Positions 17,274 through 25,195 of a stretch of DNA of 48,078 bases are shown here, piece after piece. Source of the stretch: Mesorhizobium sp. dw_380 (GTDB lineage Bacteria > Pseudomonadota > Alphaproteobacteria > Rhizobiales > Rhizobiaceae); contig NZ_JAFFIW010000047.1 of the NCBI RefSeq assembly GCF_018588885.1, positions 1 through 48,078 on the forward strand. The letters run 5' to 3'. Under the pieces are notes generated by a model, which saw only the letters and a list, made by a program, of their open reading frames with translations, was not told the origin of the DNA and ran no database searches. Positions within the stretch are counted from its first letter, which is position 1, and every line of letters starts with the position of its first letter. Position numbers and translations under genes: made by a program.

Positions 17274-17857
17274 GCACGACCGATCGCGTCCTCGATATTC
17301 TCGTTCGGGAGGGCGGCTACCGCCAGCTTCCGAAGCCTTTCAAAGTGGGCTCGATTTCCTTCGACTTCACGCATGCGCTCGTCGCCGGCGAACGGGCCAA
17401 TGACCTCGTCATCGTCATCGAACTCAAGGGTGATACCGTCGATGACGGGGTGGTCCGAAAGATTATGGCACTTACGCGCGCGCTTGACGTGATGCGGTCG
17501 AAACGGCCCGTAACGGCGGTTCTTACTTCTGGGCAGCCGCGCACCGAAACCGTCCAATCTATCAGCAAGGTGTGTCGCGTCCTGCCGGTCGGCGCACCAA
17601 CTGGACCCAACGCGATCAGCGCTGTGCGCGACTGGCTTTCCGCCCTGTTGCCGCTGACCCAGCCGCCTCCCGTCGAAATGCTGCTCGATTGGGAAGCCGA
17701 CCTGCGCGCCGCTACGGCGGCGTCGGCCAACGGCGAACTCATGGACAACCTAATCAACGCAGCATCTGGCGGCAAGGAAGCAGTTGAAACTGTGCTTGCT
17801 GCCGCGATCACCAAACACGTCGATGTCGCGATCAGCGATGAAGGAGACGAGGAATGA
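17270..17857 (+). CDS. small middle component of the SIR2/ABC system, possible PD-(D/E)XK-like fold
   Basis: A 195-residue protein joined to its neighbours by ATGA overlaps at both ends, so the three genes are probably translationally coupled. It occupies the place of the 'middle component' of ABC-three-component systems (LmuC in Lamassu). Residues 27-53 read 'GSISFDFTHAL' then 'NDLVIVIELKGD'. The arrangement of Asp32 or Asp45 and Glu51-x-Lys53 in hydrophobic strands resembles the D...ExK core of PD-(D/E)XK nucleases. Whether it is a nuclease, a decayed nuclease fold or only an adaptor cannot be told. Residues 115-195 are helical and Ala-rich. I do not recognise a named family by sequence alone. 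Confidence 0.75.
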   Translation: MSTTDRVLDILVREGGYRQLPKPFKVGSISFDFTHALVAGERANDLVIVIELKGDTVDDGVVRKIMALTRALDVMRSKRPVTAVLTSGQPRTETVQSISKVCRVLPVGAPTGPNAISAVRDWLSALLPLTQPPPVEMLLDWEADLRAATAASANGELMDNLINAASGGKEAVETVLAAAITKHVDVAISDEGDEE

Positions 17858-20307
17858 CTGGCGTTCGGCTGAAGAACCTCGTCGTCGAAAATTTTCGCAG
17901 CCTTCGTGGCAAGGTAGTCATCCCGCTCGACGCCCAGGTGGTGCTGATCCACGGCACCAACGGCATGGGAAAGACGAGCGTGCTGTCGGCGCTGGAACTC
18001 GGGCTGACAGGCAAGATCGCGCATCTTGCGGCTGAGGGGCCGAGATATCAGTCGTATCTCACTACGCTCGACACCGGCGGCGGCTCAATCTCGCTGAACA
18101 CAACCGCTCCTCTCGCCGAGGGAGCGGCCATTGGCGGCACGCTAGCTTTTTCTGATGACACCTTCCTCCCCAGGCCACTGCTCGAGACCGACAACGCCCG
18201 CTTCTTCGCGGAGCGGTGCTATCTGCCGCAGGCGACACTCGGGCGACTGCTAGAAATCTATGACGACCAAAAAACGGGAACGGCGTCGCCGCTGACCTTG
18301 TTCGTCAAGGAACTGCTCGGCCTCGATCCGCTCGATGCTCTTGTCGATGGGCTCGATCACGCATTCAACGTCGCGCGCGTGCGCAAGCTTGTGCCGGAGT
18401 TTCGACGCCTCGAAGCGCTCAAAGCTTCGCTGGACGACGAGCGCCGCCAGAAGGACAAAGCGATTGATGACGCGGCGACGACGGCCGCCGAACAGCTCGC
18501 TCGCCTCAATGGGATCCTCTCCGCAATCGCCGGCGCCGACGCGTCGCCGGCGGTCACGGAGGCCACCGACCTCAGCCAGCTCAAAGCCAGGCTGGGAGCC
18601 GCCCGAGACGGGGATCGTCAGCTCACAGACCTCACCCGGACCCGCTCGGAATTGCGCGGGCTGCAAGAACGCTGGCGATCGCTCCCGTCGCGAGAGTTGA
18701 GCCGCGACCAGGCCGGCAGGGAAAGGACTGATCTGGCAGCGGGCGAGGCGCTCACCACCTGGCGGTCGACTAGCGGCGATGCCCTCGATTACGCGATCAA
18801 CGCGGTTCGCGCCTATTTCTCCGACATCCCCTCATTGGAGGACGGCCCCGAGCAAGGCAGATCAGAGGCGCACCGTCGCGCGCAAGCAGAAGCCGAGCGT
18901 TGCGGAAGGCTGCTCGCGGCCCACGCCACGGCAAGTGCACAGGTCGAGACCTTGAATGCGACCGTGCAACGCGCTTCCACCCGGATCGACGAGCTCAACC
19001 GAGACCTTTCCGGCGCGGCTGCAGACGCAAAGACGCTCGCGAACGCACTCGCCGGCATCGTTCCGCATATCGACGGCGATATGTGTCCGGTCTGCAGCCG
19101 CAACTACGCCGAAATGGACGCTGGGTCGCTTTCGGCCCATGTCGCTGCCAGCATCGCATCGCTCACAAGCGAAGCCGGGCGTCTCCAGTCGCTGGCGACA
19201 GCACGGGCCGAAGAGAGTTCGCGTCTGGCCGCCGCTCAGCGCGACCTGCTCAGCGCCGCCAACGCACAGCTTTCTGCCGACGACTTCTCCGAGCTCACCG
19301 TGCGCCAGGCCCAGATGACCGATCTGGCGCAACGCCTATCCGACCTGAAGGAAACCGCCGCAGAGGGAAGCAAGTTGATGACCGACGCGGCAACCGCCCG
19401 AGAAGGGGTGGTGACAGCCCGCCGGCGGGACGAGCAATCGGTCTCGCTGCTCCCTGAGACCGAGACCATGGTGCAGGCCGTGCTGCAACGCTCCGCCAGC
19501 AGCTTTGACAGCATCGATCTCGCGCTTGCCGAGGCCCTTCGGGTCGTCGAGGAGCGCGTCACAGAAGCCGAGCGCGTCGGCGCTGTCAGGATCAAGGCCG
19601 GCTCGGAGCTCGACCTGCGCATCCGCGACGTCGCCCAGATCGGCATCCTGCGATCAGAACGCGATGAGACGCTCGCGCGCCTGGAGACCCTCGACACAGC
19701 ATTCAAGGAAATCGAGGTTACGCGCGGGCGTGCGAAGAAGGTCTCTGAAGCCGCCGATAAAGTGCGCTCCGACATCGTCAAGAAGGTGTTCAACACGTCG
19801 CTCAACAAGATATGGCGCGATCTGTTCGTAAGGCTTGCCCCATCGGAGCAATTTGTCCCTGCGTTTCGTCTTCCAGGCAGTGGCGGTGGCAAGGTCGAGG
19901 CTGTCCTCGAAACGCTGCATCGTTCAGGCAAGGCATCTGGCTCGCCCGGAGCGATGCTAAGCCAAGGCAATCTCAATACCGCGGCCTTAACGCTTTTCCT
20001 CGCGCTTCATCTCTCCGTTCCGGTCCGTATGCCTTGGTTGATACTCGATGACCCTGTTCAGTCGATGGACGATGTCCACATCGCCCAGTTTGCCGCTCTG
20101 CTCCGCTCACTTTCCAAAGGCATGGACCGCCAAGTGGTAATCGCGGTGCACGAGCGCGCGCTGTTTGACTATCTGACCTTGGAACTCAGCCCAGCATTTC
20201 CGGGCGACAGCCTGATCGCGGTCGAGATCACGCGCAACTTCGACGGAGATGCGGTCGCGACACCCCGCGCATTCGCCTTCGAGAACGATCGCGCCATCGC
20301 TGCTTAA
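17854..20307 (+). CDS. Rad50/SMC-like ABC ATPase of the SIR2 defence operon
   Basis: An 817-residue ATPase of the Rad50/SMC/RecF type. Walker A is GTNGMGKTS at 34-42. A long helical, probably coiled-coil region follows (about 180-660), interrupted by a zinc-hook motif CPVC at 411-414. Then come an ABC signature-like LSQGN at 702-706, Walker B 'LILDDP' at 729-734, 'QSMDD' as D-loop region and an H-loop His766 (VVIAVHE). All parts needed for ATP-driven head engagement are present. Such proteins bind DNA ends or unusual DNA, and in Lamassu/ABC-3C systems they are thought to sense phage or plasmid DNA and release the effector. It is the last gene of the operon and overlaps the middle gene by four bases. 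Confidence 0.9.
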   Translation: MTGVRLKNLVVENFRSLRGKVVIPLDAQVVLIHGTNGMGKTSVLSALELGLTGKIAHLAAEGPRYQSYLTTLDTGGGSISLNTTAPLAEGAAIGGTLAFSDDTFLPRPLLETDNARFFAERCYLPQATLGRLLEIYDDQKTGTASPLTLFVKELLGLDPLDALVDGLDHAFNVARVRKLVPEFRRLEALKASLDDERRQKDKAIDDAATTAAEQLARLNGILSAIAGADASPAVTEATDLSQLKARLGAARDGDRQLTDLTRTRSELRGLQERWRSLPSRELSRDQAGRERTDLAAGEALTTWRSTSGDALDYAINAVRAYFSDIPSLEDGPEQGRSEAHRRAQAEAERCGRLLAAHATASAQVETLNATVQRASTRIDELNRDLSGAAADAKTLANALAGIVPHIDGDMCPVCSRNYAEMDAGSLSAHVAASIASLTSEAGRLQSLATARAEESSRLAAAQRDLLSAANAQLSADDFSELTVRQAQMTDLAQRLSDLKETAAEGSKLMTDAATAREGVVTARRRDEQSVSLLPETETMVQAVLQRSASSFDSIDLALAEALRVVEERVTEAERVGAVRIKAGSELDLRIRDVAQIGILRSERDETLARLETLDTAFKEIEVTRGRAKKVSEAADKVRSDIVKKVFNTSLNKIWRDLFVRLAPSEQFVPAFRLPGSGGGKVEAVLETLHRSGKASGSPGAMLSQGNLNTAALTLFLALHLSVPVRMPWLILDDPVQSMDDVHIAQFAALLRSLSKGMDRQVVIAVHERALFDYLTLELSPAFPGDSLIAVEITRNFDGDAVATPRAFAFENDRAIAA

Positions 20308-20645
20308 TAGACGAAACCGCAATGGCGGCTATGCGAAGGCGTGAGGCGGGGAGGGGTTATCGCAGATGAGAGGCGAAAGATTGGCGTCTGAAGCCAGACC
20401 GGCGGGTGTCCACCATTTCCTCCAACTGTAGCGGCGAGTTTTCGCCGGTTGGCGTGTGGCATAGAACGCTCTGAGACCGCGACTCTCGGTCGCGTCCCGG
20501 GACGTGGTGTAGCTCGGCGGTAGTGAAGCCGTTCGCGAGCGCGCCCTCGATAGCGCTGTAGCGAGCGAGCGGCTTTGCGGTGGTCATCGACAGTTCGCCG
20601 GTAAGGTCGGGTTGCTGACACCAACCTGATTCGAAGGAACCATCG
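20308..20645. other. gap between defence operon and IS256 fragment
   Basis: No complete gene. A minus-strand frame across 20357-20640 ends 'LQLEEMVDTRRSGFRRQSF' and has some coding character, but it has no start and I do not recognise it. The last bases carry the ribosome binding site (GAAGGAAC) of the IS256 transposase fragment, so its upstream part may be the left end of that element. Confidence 0.35.
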
Positions 20646-21056
20646 ATGACCGACGACATGATGAACCTGCGTGCGCTCGTGGAGAAGACTCCAGATTCCG
20701 ATCTCTTGCGCGAGATGATTGGCTTTGCCGCCGAGCGGCTGATGGAACTCGAGGTTGGGGCCGCCACCGGCGCCGCCTATGGCGAGAAGAATCCGTTGCG
20801 CACGGCCCAGCGCAACGGCTATCGCGAGCGCGATTGGGAGACGCGGGCCGGCACCGTCGAGTTGCGCATTCCCAAGCTCAGGAAGGGCTCCTACTTCCCC
20901 GGCTTCCTCGAGCCGCGCCGCATGGCCGAGAAGGCGCTGACCGCCGTCATCCAGGAAGCTTATGTGCAAGGCATCTCGACACGCTCGGTTGACGACCTGG
21001 TCAAGGCTATGGGGATGAGCGGCATTTCGAAGAGCCAGGTCTCTCGGCTGGCCGCC
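20646..21056 (+). pseudogene. IS256-family transposase, N-terminal fragment
   Basis: The first 137 or so codons match IS256-family transposases of rhizobia. Recognisable blocks are 'LLREMIGFAAERLMELE', 'RNGYRERDWETRAGTVELRI', 'PKLRKGSYFPGFLEPRR', 'ALTAVIQEAYVQGISTRSVD' and 'GMSGISKSQVSRL'. After about 21056 the similarity stops abruptly; the whole catalytic DDE domain (normally another 260 residues) is missing. The open frame runs on to 21290 only by chance, through the minus-strand gene. The fragment cannot transpose and marks an old insertion and deletion next to the defence operon. Confidence 0.85.
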
Positions 21057-21106
21057 TGTGCGGTCGTCGGCTTCCATGTCGATGGTAACGGTTATGCGGT
21101 ATTGCG

Positions 21107-21337
21107 TCATTCAGGCTTCCTTACTGCAGATTCGTCCAGTTCCGCCTCCAGCTGGTCACTGACAGGCTTGTTCTTTGTGGCAGCGGCGAGAGGAACGCCG
21201 TCGAAGCCCTGTAGCCAGGCGTCGGCGTGCGGCTGCCAGTATTCCGGCACTTGGCGCTCCTTGCCGTCCTTGCGGGCTTGGGCGCCATAGAGCAAGGCGT
21301 AGTTGTTGCGCTCCTGGTCCGCCTTCGAAACCGCCAT
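21107..21337 (-). CDS. hypothetical protein, 76 residues
   Basis: A small hydrophilic, acidic-tailed protein ('SKADQERNNYALLYGAQARK', 'EYWQPHADAWLQGFDGVP'). I do not recognise a family. Its ATG at 21337 follows a clear GAGGAG ribosome binding site six bases upstream, and the residue composition looks genuine. It overlaps in another frame the C-terminal part of the next upstream open frame (21121-21507); this is probably the real gene of the two in the shared stretch. It lies close to the broken IS256 end. Confidence 0.6.
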   Translation of the reverse strand: MAVSKADQERNNYALLYGAQARKDGKERQVPEYWQPHADAWLQGFDGVPLAAATKNKPVSDQLEAELDESAVRKPE

Positions 21338-21507
21338 GTCATGCTCCTCAATAATTGTGGACCGGTGGCGAGATCAGCAAAAAAAATGCCGGAGACAGCC
21401 ATGAAGGCGCAACACCACATGCCCACCTTGTCGCCTTGCTTGAAACGCCAAATACCGCCAAACGTCGGCGCGGCGACATAGGCACCAACAAAGAAGCCCT
21501 CGATCAT
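21121..21507 (-). CDS. small membrane protein, probably frameshifted or shorter
   Basis: The first 50 residues look genuine: 'MIEGFFVGAYVAAPTFGGIW' and 'VGMWCCAFMAVSGIFFADLA' give one or two hydrophobic segments, and an AGAGGTGA ribosome binding site precedes ATG 21507. From about 21345 downwards the frame becomes Arg/Ser/Thr-rich and lies over a better-supported gene in another frame. The natural protein was probably about 50-55 residues, with its own stop lost by a small indel. Function is unknown. Confidence 0.4.
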   Translation of the reverse strand: MIEGFFVGAYVAAPTFGGIWRFKQGDKVGMWCCAFMAVSGIFFADLATGPQLLRSMTWRFRRRTRSATTTPCSMAPKPARTARSAKCRNTGSRTPTPGYRASTAFLSPLPQRTSLSVTSWRRNWTNLQ

Positions 21508-21582
21508 CGATCACCTCTGGTGTTCCGACTAATCATGCTCTTTCTCCTGCAATGCCTTCACCGATGCAGAAGGCTGGCTAAA

Positions 21583-22146
21583 TCAGTCAATCTTTGTGCA
21601 CTTACCAACCGTGATCGAAGGAGTGCCGGTTTGCTCGTTATCCTGGCCGTTGACGTAACCCTCATCGGCGACGGTTACAAACCGCAGCTTGTCGAGATTG
21701 AACTGGTAGTTCTCAAACCCTGGTGAGCAGCTGAAGTCGCCAGAGTTGATGAACACGCTTTTGGCGTGCGCGTCGTCGACCATACCGAGGATGGGCTCCA
21801 ACGGTTGGCACCATTGCGACGCCCGGACCCCTGGCTTCCTTAGGGTCACCCTGTAGGCCGTCGCGCCTTCCACCGTCCCATACATATTGATAGTGGTGTC
21901 ATCCTGCTTCGCGACTTGGAGGACGAAGGTGCCCTTGTCTGTGTTGAAGATCGCGCCCATCCACTGTTTCGATTGCGCCTCAAACCGGACGCCGCCGGCG
22001 GCCTCAGGGATGCAAAGATAAGCCCCTGCGTATTTCCCCGCGGCATCGTAGACCCCCTCGTCCACAGCTCCCACTCGCGAAACCGGCACAAGTGTCGCCG
22101 TCGCAATAAGAACGATCGCGCCGCTCAGTGAACGGATATTAAACAT
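21583..22146 (-). CDS. secreted hypothetical protein
   Basis: A 187-residue protein with a typical Sec signal peptide (1-27: 'SLSGAIVLIATATLVPVS', cleavage likely near 'VGAVDEG'). The mature part has four cysteines and alternating beta-type segments ('MGAIFNTDKGTFVLQVAK', 'SPGFENYQFNLDKLRFVTVA'), so it is probably a small disulphide-bonded periplasmic protein. I do not recognise the family. ATG 22146 has a good AAGGAGAA ribosome binding site. It stands alone among decayed genes. Confidence 0.75.
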   Translation of the reverse strand: MFNIRSLSGAIVLIATATLVPVSRVGAVDEGVYDAAGKYAGAYLCIPEAAGGVRFEAQSKQWMGAIFNTDKGTFVLQVAKQDDTTINMYGTVEGATAYRVTLRKPGVRASQWCQPLEPILGMVDDAHAKSVFINSGDFSCSPGFENYQFNLDKLRFVTVADEGYVNGQDNEQTGTPSITVGKCTKID

Positions 22147-22174
22147 GGGATTCTCCTTAGGGCGTCGGCGTGTC

Positions 22175-22294
22175 CTACGGATTCAGACCGCGCTGGGCAA
22201 GCCAGTTATCGAGGAGCTCGAGGCTCGGCTTTGCCTGGTTGTTCTGGTCTCCGGGTGCGCTAGCGGCGACATAGTGCTCCGGCAACAGTTTTGA
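22175..22294 (-). pseudogene. C-terminal remnant of an unidentified gene
   Basis: The minus strand ends in 'QAKPSLELLDNWLAQRGLNP' followed by a stop, just upstream of the secreted-protein gene. The reading has natural composition, but upstream it runs into the opposite-strand permease fragment near 22300, with no start codon of its own. It looks like the tail of a gene cut by the event that brought in the permease piece. Confidence 0.3.
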
Positions 22295-22321
22295 GATCTG
22301 AAAACAAGAACCCGGCGGCCT

Positions 22322-22575
22322 GTGGAACTGCCAGAGGCGAAGAAGGCGGCGATGCGCTATCAGAACGCCACGGCCTATCATTTCCTGGCGCCCTACCTGC
22401 TGATCTTCTCGGTCTTCTGGCTGTGGCCGAGCAGCAGCTCGTTCCTGATCTCCTTCCGGGCCGCGCGCACTGTGCCGTGGAGGTCGTGCCCGGTTTCAAC
22501 TGGGGCCTCCTGATCGGCGAATCGGCCTTTTTCAACGCGCTGAAGAACACCCTGTTCATTCAGGTCATTCATGCT
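22322..22575 (+). pseudogene. sugar ABC transporter permease fragment, frameshifted
   Basis: One frame reads 'AYHFLAPYLLIFSVFWLWP', the first membrane helix of a binding-protein-dependent sugar permease. The next frame then reads 'GFNWGLLIGESAFFNALKNT' and 'LFIQVIHA', the following loop and start of the second helix. A frameshift near 22460-22500 separates them and the rest of the gene is missing. It resembles family members in general, not specifically the permease at 31740-32651. Confidence 0.7.
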
Positions 22576-22671
22576 GGCAAGAAAATAGACCGTCGAGGCC
22601 CCGATCTAACTCGACACGCCGGCCGACTGTCCTCTACGTTCCACGTCGGAGTTTCGGCAAGGGGCATCACT

Positions 22672-22935
22672 ATGAACGAACGCTATTCGGCCATCATACG
22701 CAGGTTGGGTTCCGCTGCGCTTAGCACCACGACACGGCGCTGGACCGCAGGGGGATTGCTCATTGGGCTCCTGGCTGTGTTTTTCATCCCGGCCATGGGA
22801 TTGGCAGTAGCTGGCACTGCTATCGCAATCTGGGCCTGGGTGGCTGGAGGCGTCGTGTTTACTGGAGGCTTGATCGGAAACGCTCTTGGAGCGAACAAAC
22901 AGAACCGCGCGCTTCGTAAGGAAAAAGCTCAATAG
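22672..22935 (+). CDS. small two-helix membrane protein
   Basis: An 87-residue protein with an N-terminal basic stretch, two hydrophobic segments (about residues 25-45 and 48-72: 'GLLIGLLAVFFIPAMGLAVA', 'IAIWAWVAGGVVFTGGLIG') and a short charged tail. It would insert in the inner membrane as a hairpin. ATG 22672 has an AAGGGG ribosome binding site; the same frame stays open upstream through the permease fragment, which is not part of this gene. No family recognised and no clear partner nearby. Confidence 0.55.
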   Translation: MNERYSAIIRRLGSAALSTTTRRWTAGGLLIGLLAVFFIPAMGLAVAGTAIAIWAWVAGGVVFTGGLIGNALGANKQNRALRKEKAQ

Positions 22936-23053
22936 GTCTGTGGCGCAGCGCCACGGCGAGCCGATTGGTTGGTCATTTCTTGGTCCGTCACAATGTTACA
23001 AAACAAACCATAAGTCGTTGATTTTATTGAAGTGGATCAGAGTTCAATCCTCT

Positions 23054-24052
23054 CTAGGATTTTTCTGCAAGGATCGATTCAGCAGTCTTTTCGTCGGTGA
23101 TCAGGACATCAACGACACCAAGACGCAATACGGCCCGCAGCACCGGAACTTTTTCGAGTCCACCCGAAGGCAAGATCACCGTATCGATGTCACGCAAGTT
23201 TTGAGGCGCGAGGCCGATAACGCGGCGATTGAGCGGGTGATCAACGAGCTGCCCGTCCGCGTCGATCCAGTGGCCGCAGATGTCGCCAACGGCGCCGGCC
23301 TGTTGGAGCGACGTGAGGTCATCCTCGCCCACCAGCCCGATGCGAAAAATCGTGGCGTCCTTGTGCACTGCGCCAACTGAAACAAAAGCGGCGCCGACAG
23401 CGCGGGCATGTGTGAAGGCATCTTCCAGAATGGACTGGCGCATGAGCAGATCGCGCGTGGCCTCGGTATCCGTGAACACCGGAGCCGCGATGTAGAAACA
23501 TTCGGCATCGAACAGCGCCGCGAGCCGAGATGCCATATCATAAATGTTGATGGCCGACCCGCGCGTCAGCCCGCCGAGCAAAGAAACGATCGACATTCCT
23601 TTCACCGGGCGCACTGTCACAGACCGGAGGCTAAGCTGGAGCGTCCGCCCCCATCCCACGCCGACCGACATTCCGTCCCGGATTCTAGCTGATAGAGCTT
23701 CGCCCGCCGCGGCTGCAATGACCTGCGGTATCAGAGCGGGGTCGGGAGGCGTTGGGACCACGATTGGATCAGAGACGCCATAGACGTCCCGCAGCCGGTG
23801 CTCTAGGTCTATGCAGTTGGCTACTTTGGAATTGATGCGAATCTGAACTATTCCCCGCTCGCGGGCAAGCGCCAGCATCCGGTTGACGCGAAGGCGGGTT
23901 AGACCGAGAGACTTGGCGATCTGCGCCTGTGTCAGGTCACCCACATAGGCAAGCCAGGCGGCCCGGACGAGGAGCCCTTCCTCGCGATCGACGCTGACGG
24001 AATTAGCGAGGGTTTGGCGACCGTCGCGTTTCTTTCGTGGTGGTTTCTCCAT
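23054..24052 (-). CDS. SorC-family transcriptional regulator of the polyol operon
   Basis: A 332-residue regulator. The N-terminal helix-turn-helix (about 30-65) contains 'GDLTQAQIAKSLGLTRLRVN', and the C-terminal 250 residues form the SorC/DeoR-type sugar-phosphate-binding domain ('GVGWGRTLQLSLRSV', 'VSLLGGLTRGSAINIYDMAS', 'GAVGDICGHWIDADG'). Such proteins bind a phosphorylated sugar or polyol and usually repress their own operon; EryD of Brucella erythritol catabolism belongs to the same family. It is the last gene of the operon, 87 bases after the GpsA-like gene, and the ATG at 24052 has a GGAG motif. Direct repeats before the first permease gene are candidate binding sites. Confidence 0.88.
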   Translation of the reverse strand: MEKPPRKKRDGRQTLANSVSVDREEGLLVRAAWLAYVGDLTQAQIAKSLGLTRLRVNRMLALARERGIVQIRINSKVANCIDLEHRLRDVYGVSDPIVVPTPPDPALIPQVIAAAAGEALSARIRDGMSVGVGWGRTLQLSLRSVTVRPVKGMSIVSLLGGLTRGSAINIYDMASRLAALFDAECFYIAAPVFTDTEATRDLLMRQSILEDAFTHARAVGAAFVSVGAVHKDATIFRIGLVGEDDLTSLQQAGAVGDICGHWIDADGQLVDHPLNRRVIGLAPQNLRDIDTVILPSGGLEKVPVLRAVLRLGVVDVLITDEKTAESILAEKS

Positions 24053-24139
24053 TAGAAAGTCATCTCCACACGGGGCGCTACGGCAGCCGGGCGGCTCGGC
24101 GGAGCCGTGTCATCGACCTGAAGCGCTTTATGTATTCGC

Positions 24140-25195
24140 CTACTCACGGTGAAAACTGTCGAAAGACAATACCAGCGGAGCGTCATGGCAAATTGCTTCG
24201 ACTATGGCGGCCGTCAGCGGCAGGCGATCGCGAGGAAGTACGCCACGGCCCATCATTTTCTCCAGTGTTGGGCCAAGATCCAGCGCCAGCTGCGCCCCCT
24301 CGACCGTATCCGAACTCATATGGTCGCGCTTTGCCACGGAATAAGGCAAACCGCGGCCAAGCAAGCGTCCCATGCGACCGTTGCGGCCAGCCTGGCAGGT
24401 CACATAAAGGTCGCCGGAACCCGCCAATCCGCGCACTGTCTCAATTCTTCCGCCCAGGGCCTCGACCAGGATCGCCATTTCTTCGAGGGACTGCGAGAAA
24501 AGGGACGAGGCCAGATTGTGCATGAGCGCGCCATTCGGCGCCTTGTTGTCGCGCTCAAGCAGCCCGACTGGAGCCCCAACGGCGAGCGTGTAGAAATTCT
24601 TGAAAGCAGCGCAGATTTCAACACCGGCGAGATCGAATGACGGCCGCACATGATAGAATGGGGTTCGCAGGAGGCGAGATGCCGCAGCAATACTGTCGGC
24701 ATTTTGCCCTGCCACGATCACAGACGTATCGCGCTGCGCCGCCAGTTCTCCGGCAATACACGGTCCGCCGACAGCCATCATCGGCATCGACAAGGCGGTG
24801 CGCCGTTGAATTTCGCGGGCAACCACGTGCGGCAGGATCTCGATGCCGTCGTCTCCCGCGGCGAGACCCTTTGTGACCATCAAAATCGGCACGGGCGACC
24901 TGACGCTCTCGGCGATACGGTCGATCGCCCAGGGAACGCCGGCCGACGAGACACCGAGCACAAGTAGGTCGGGTCCGTCGCTCATGGCGTCAACGAATTC
25001 AGTCCACGGGTAGGCGGCAACCGCGGCAGGCAGAGTGACGTTGAGACGCGGATGGTGGCCTGTGCTGACCACAGACGCAACGATCTCCTCATCAAGATGG
25101 GTCCCGACGAGGCTGATGCGGTTATCCGCGTGAGCGGCCGGAAGCGTCATGGCAGAGCCCATGACGCCGGCACCGAGGATGACGATGTGCGCCAT
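24140..25195 (-). CDS. GpsA-like NAD(P)-dependent glycerol-3-phosphate dehydrogenase
   Basis: A 351-residue dehydrogenase of the GpsA family. The Rossmann motif GAGVMG is at 8-13. 'ILMVTKGLAAGDDG' and 'GGPCIAGELAAQRDTS' are typical of the family, the catalytic Lys lies in 'CAAFKNFYTLAVG', and the C-terminal domain has 'GLAGSGDLYVTC' and 'RNGRMGRLLGRG'. It would interconvert dihydroxyacetone phosphate and sn-glycerol-3-phosphate, or act on a related polyol phosphate. Its ATG follows the stop of the ABC ATPase gene directly (TAA-ATG), so it is co-transcribed. The housekeeping gpsA normally lies elsewhere, so this paralog probably serves the catabolic operon. I leave the symbol empty because the substrate may differ. 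Confidence 0.8.
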   Translation of the reverse strand: MAHIVILGAGVMGSAMTLPAAHADNRISLVGTHLDEEIVASVVSTGHHPRLNVTLPAAVAAYPWTEFVDAMSDGPDLLVLGVSSAGVPWAIDRIAESVRSPVPILMVTKGLAAGDDGIEILPHVVAREIQRRTALSMPMMAVGGPCIAGELAAQRDTSVIVAGQNADSIAAASRLLRTPFYHVRPSFDLAGVEICAAFKNFYTLAVGAPVGLLERDNKAPNGALMHNLASSLFSQSLEEMAILVEALGGRIETVRGLAGSGDLYVTCQAGRNGRMGRLLGRGLPYSVAKRDHMSSDTVEGAQLALDLGPTLEKMMGRGVLPRDRLPLTAAIVEAICHDAPLVLSFDSFHRE

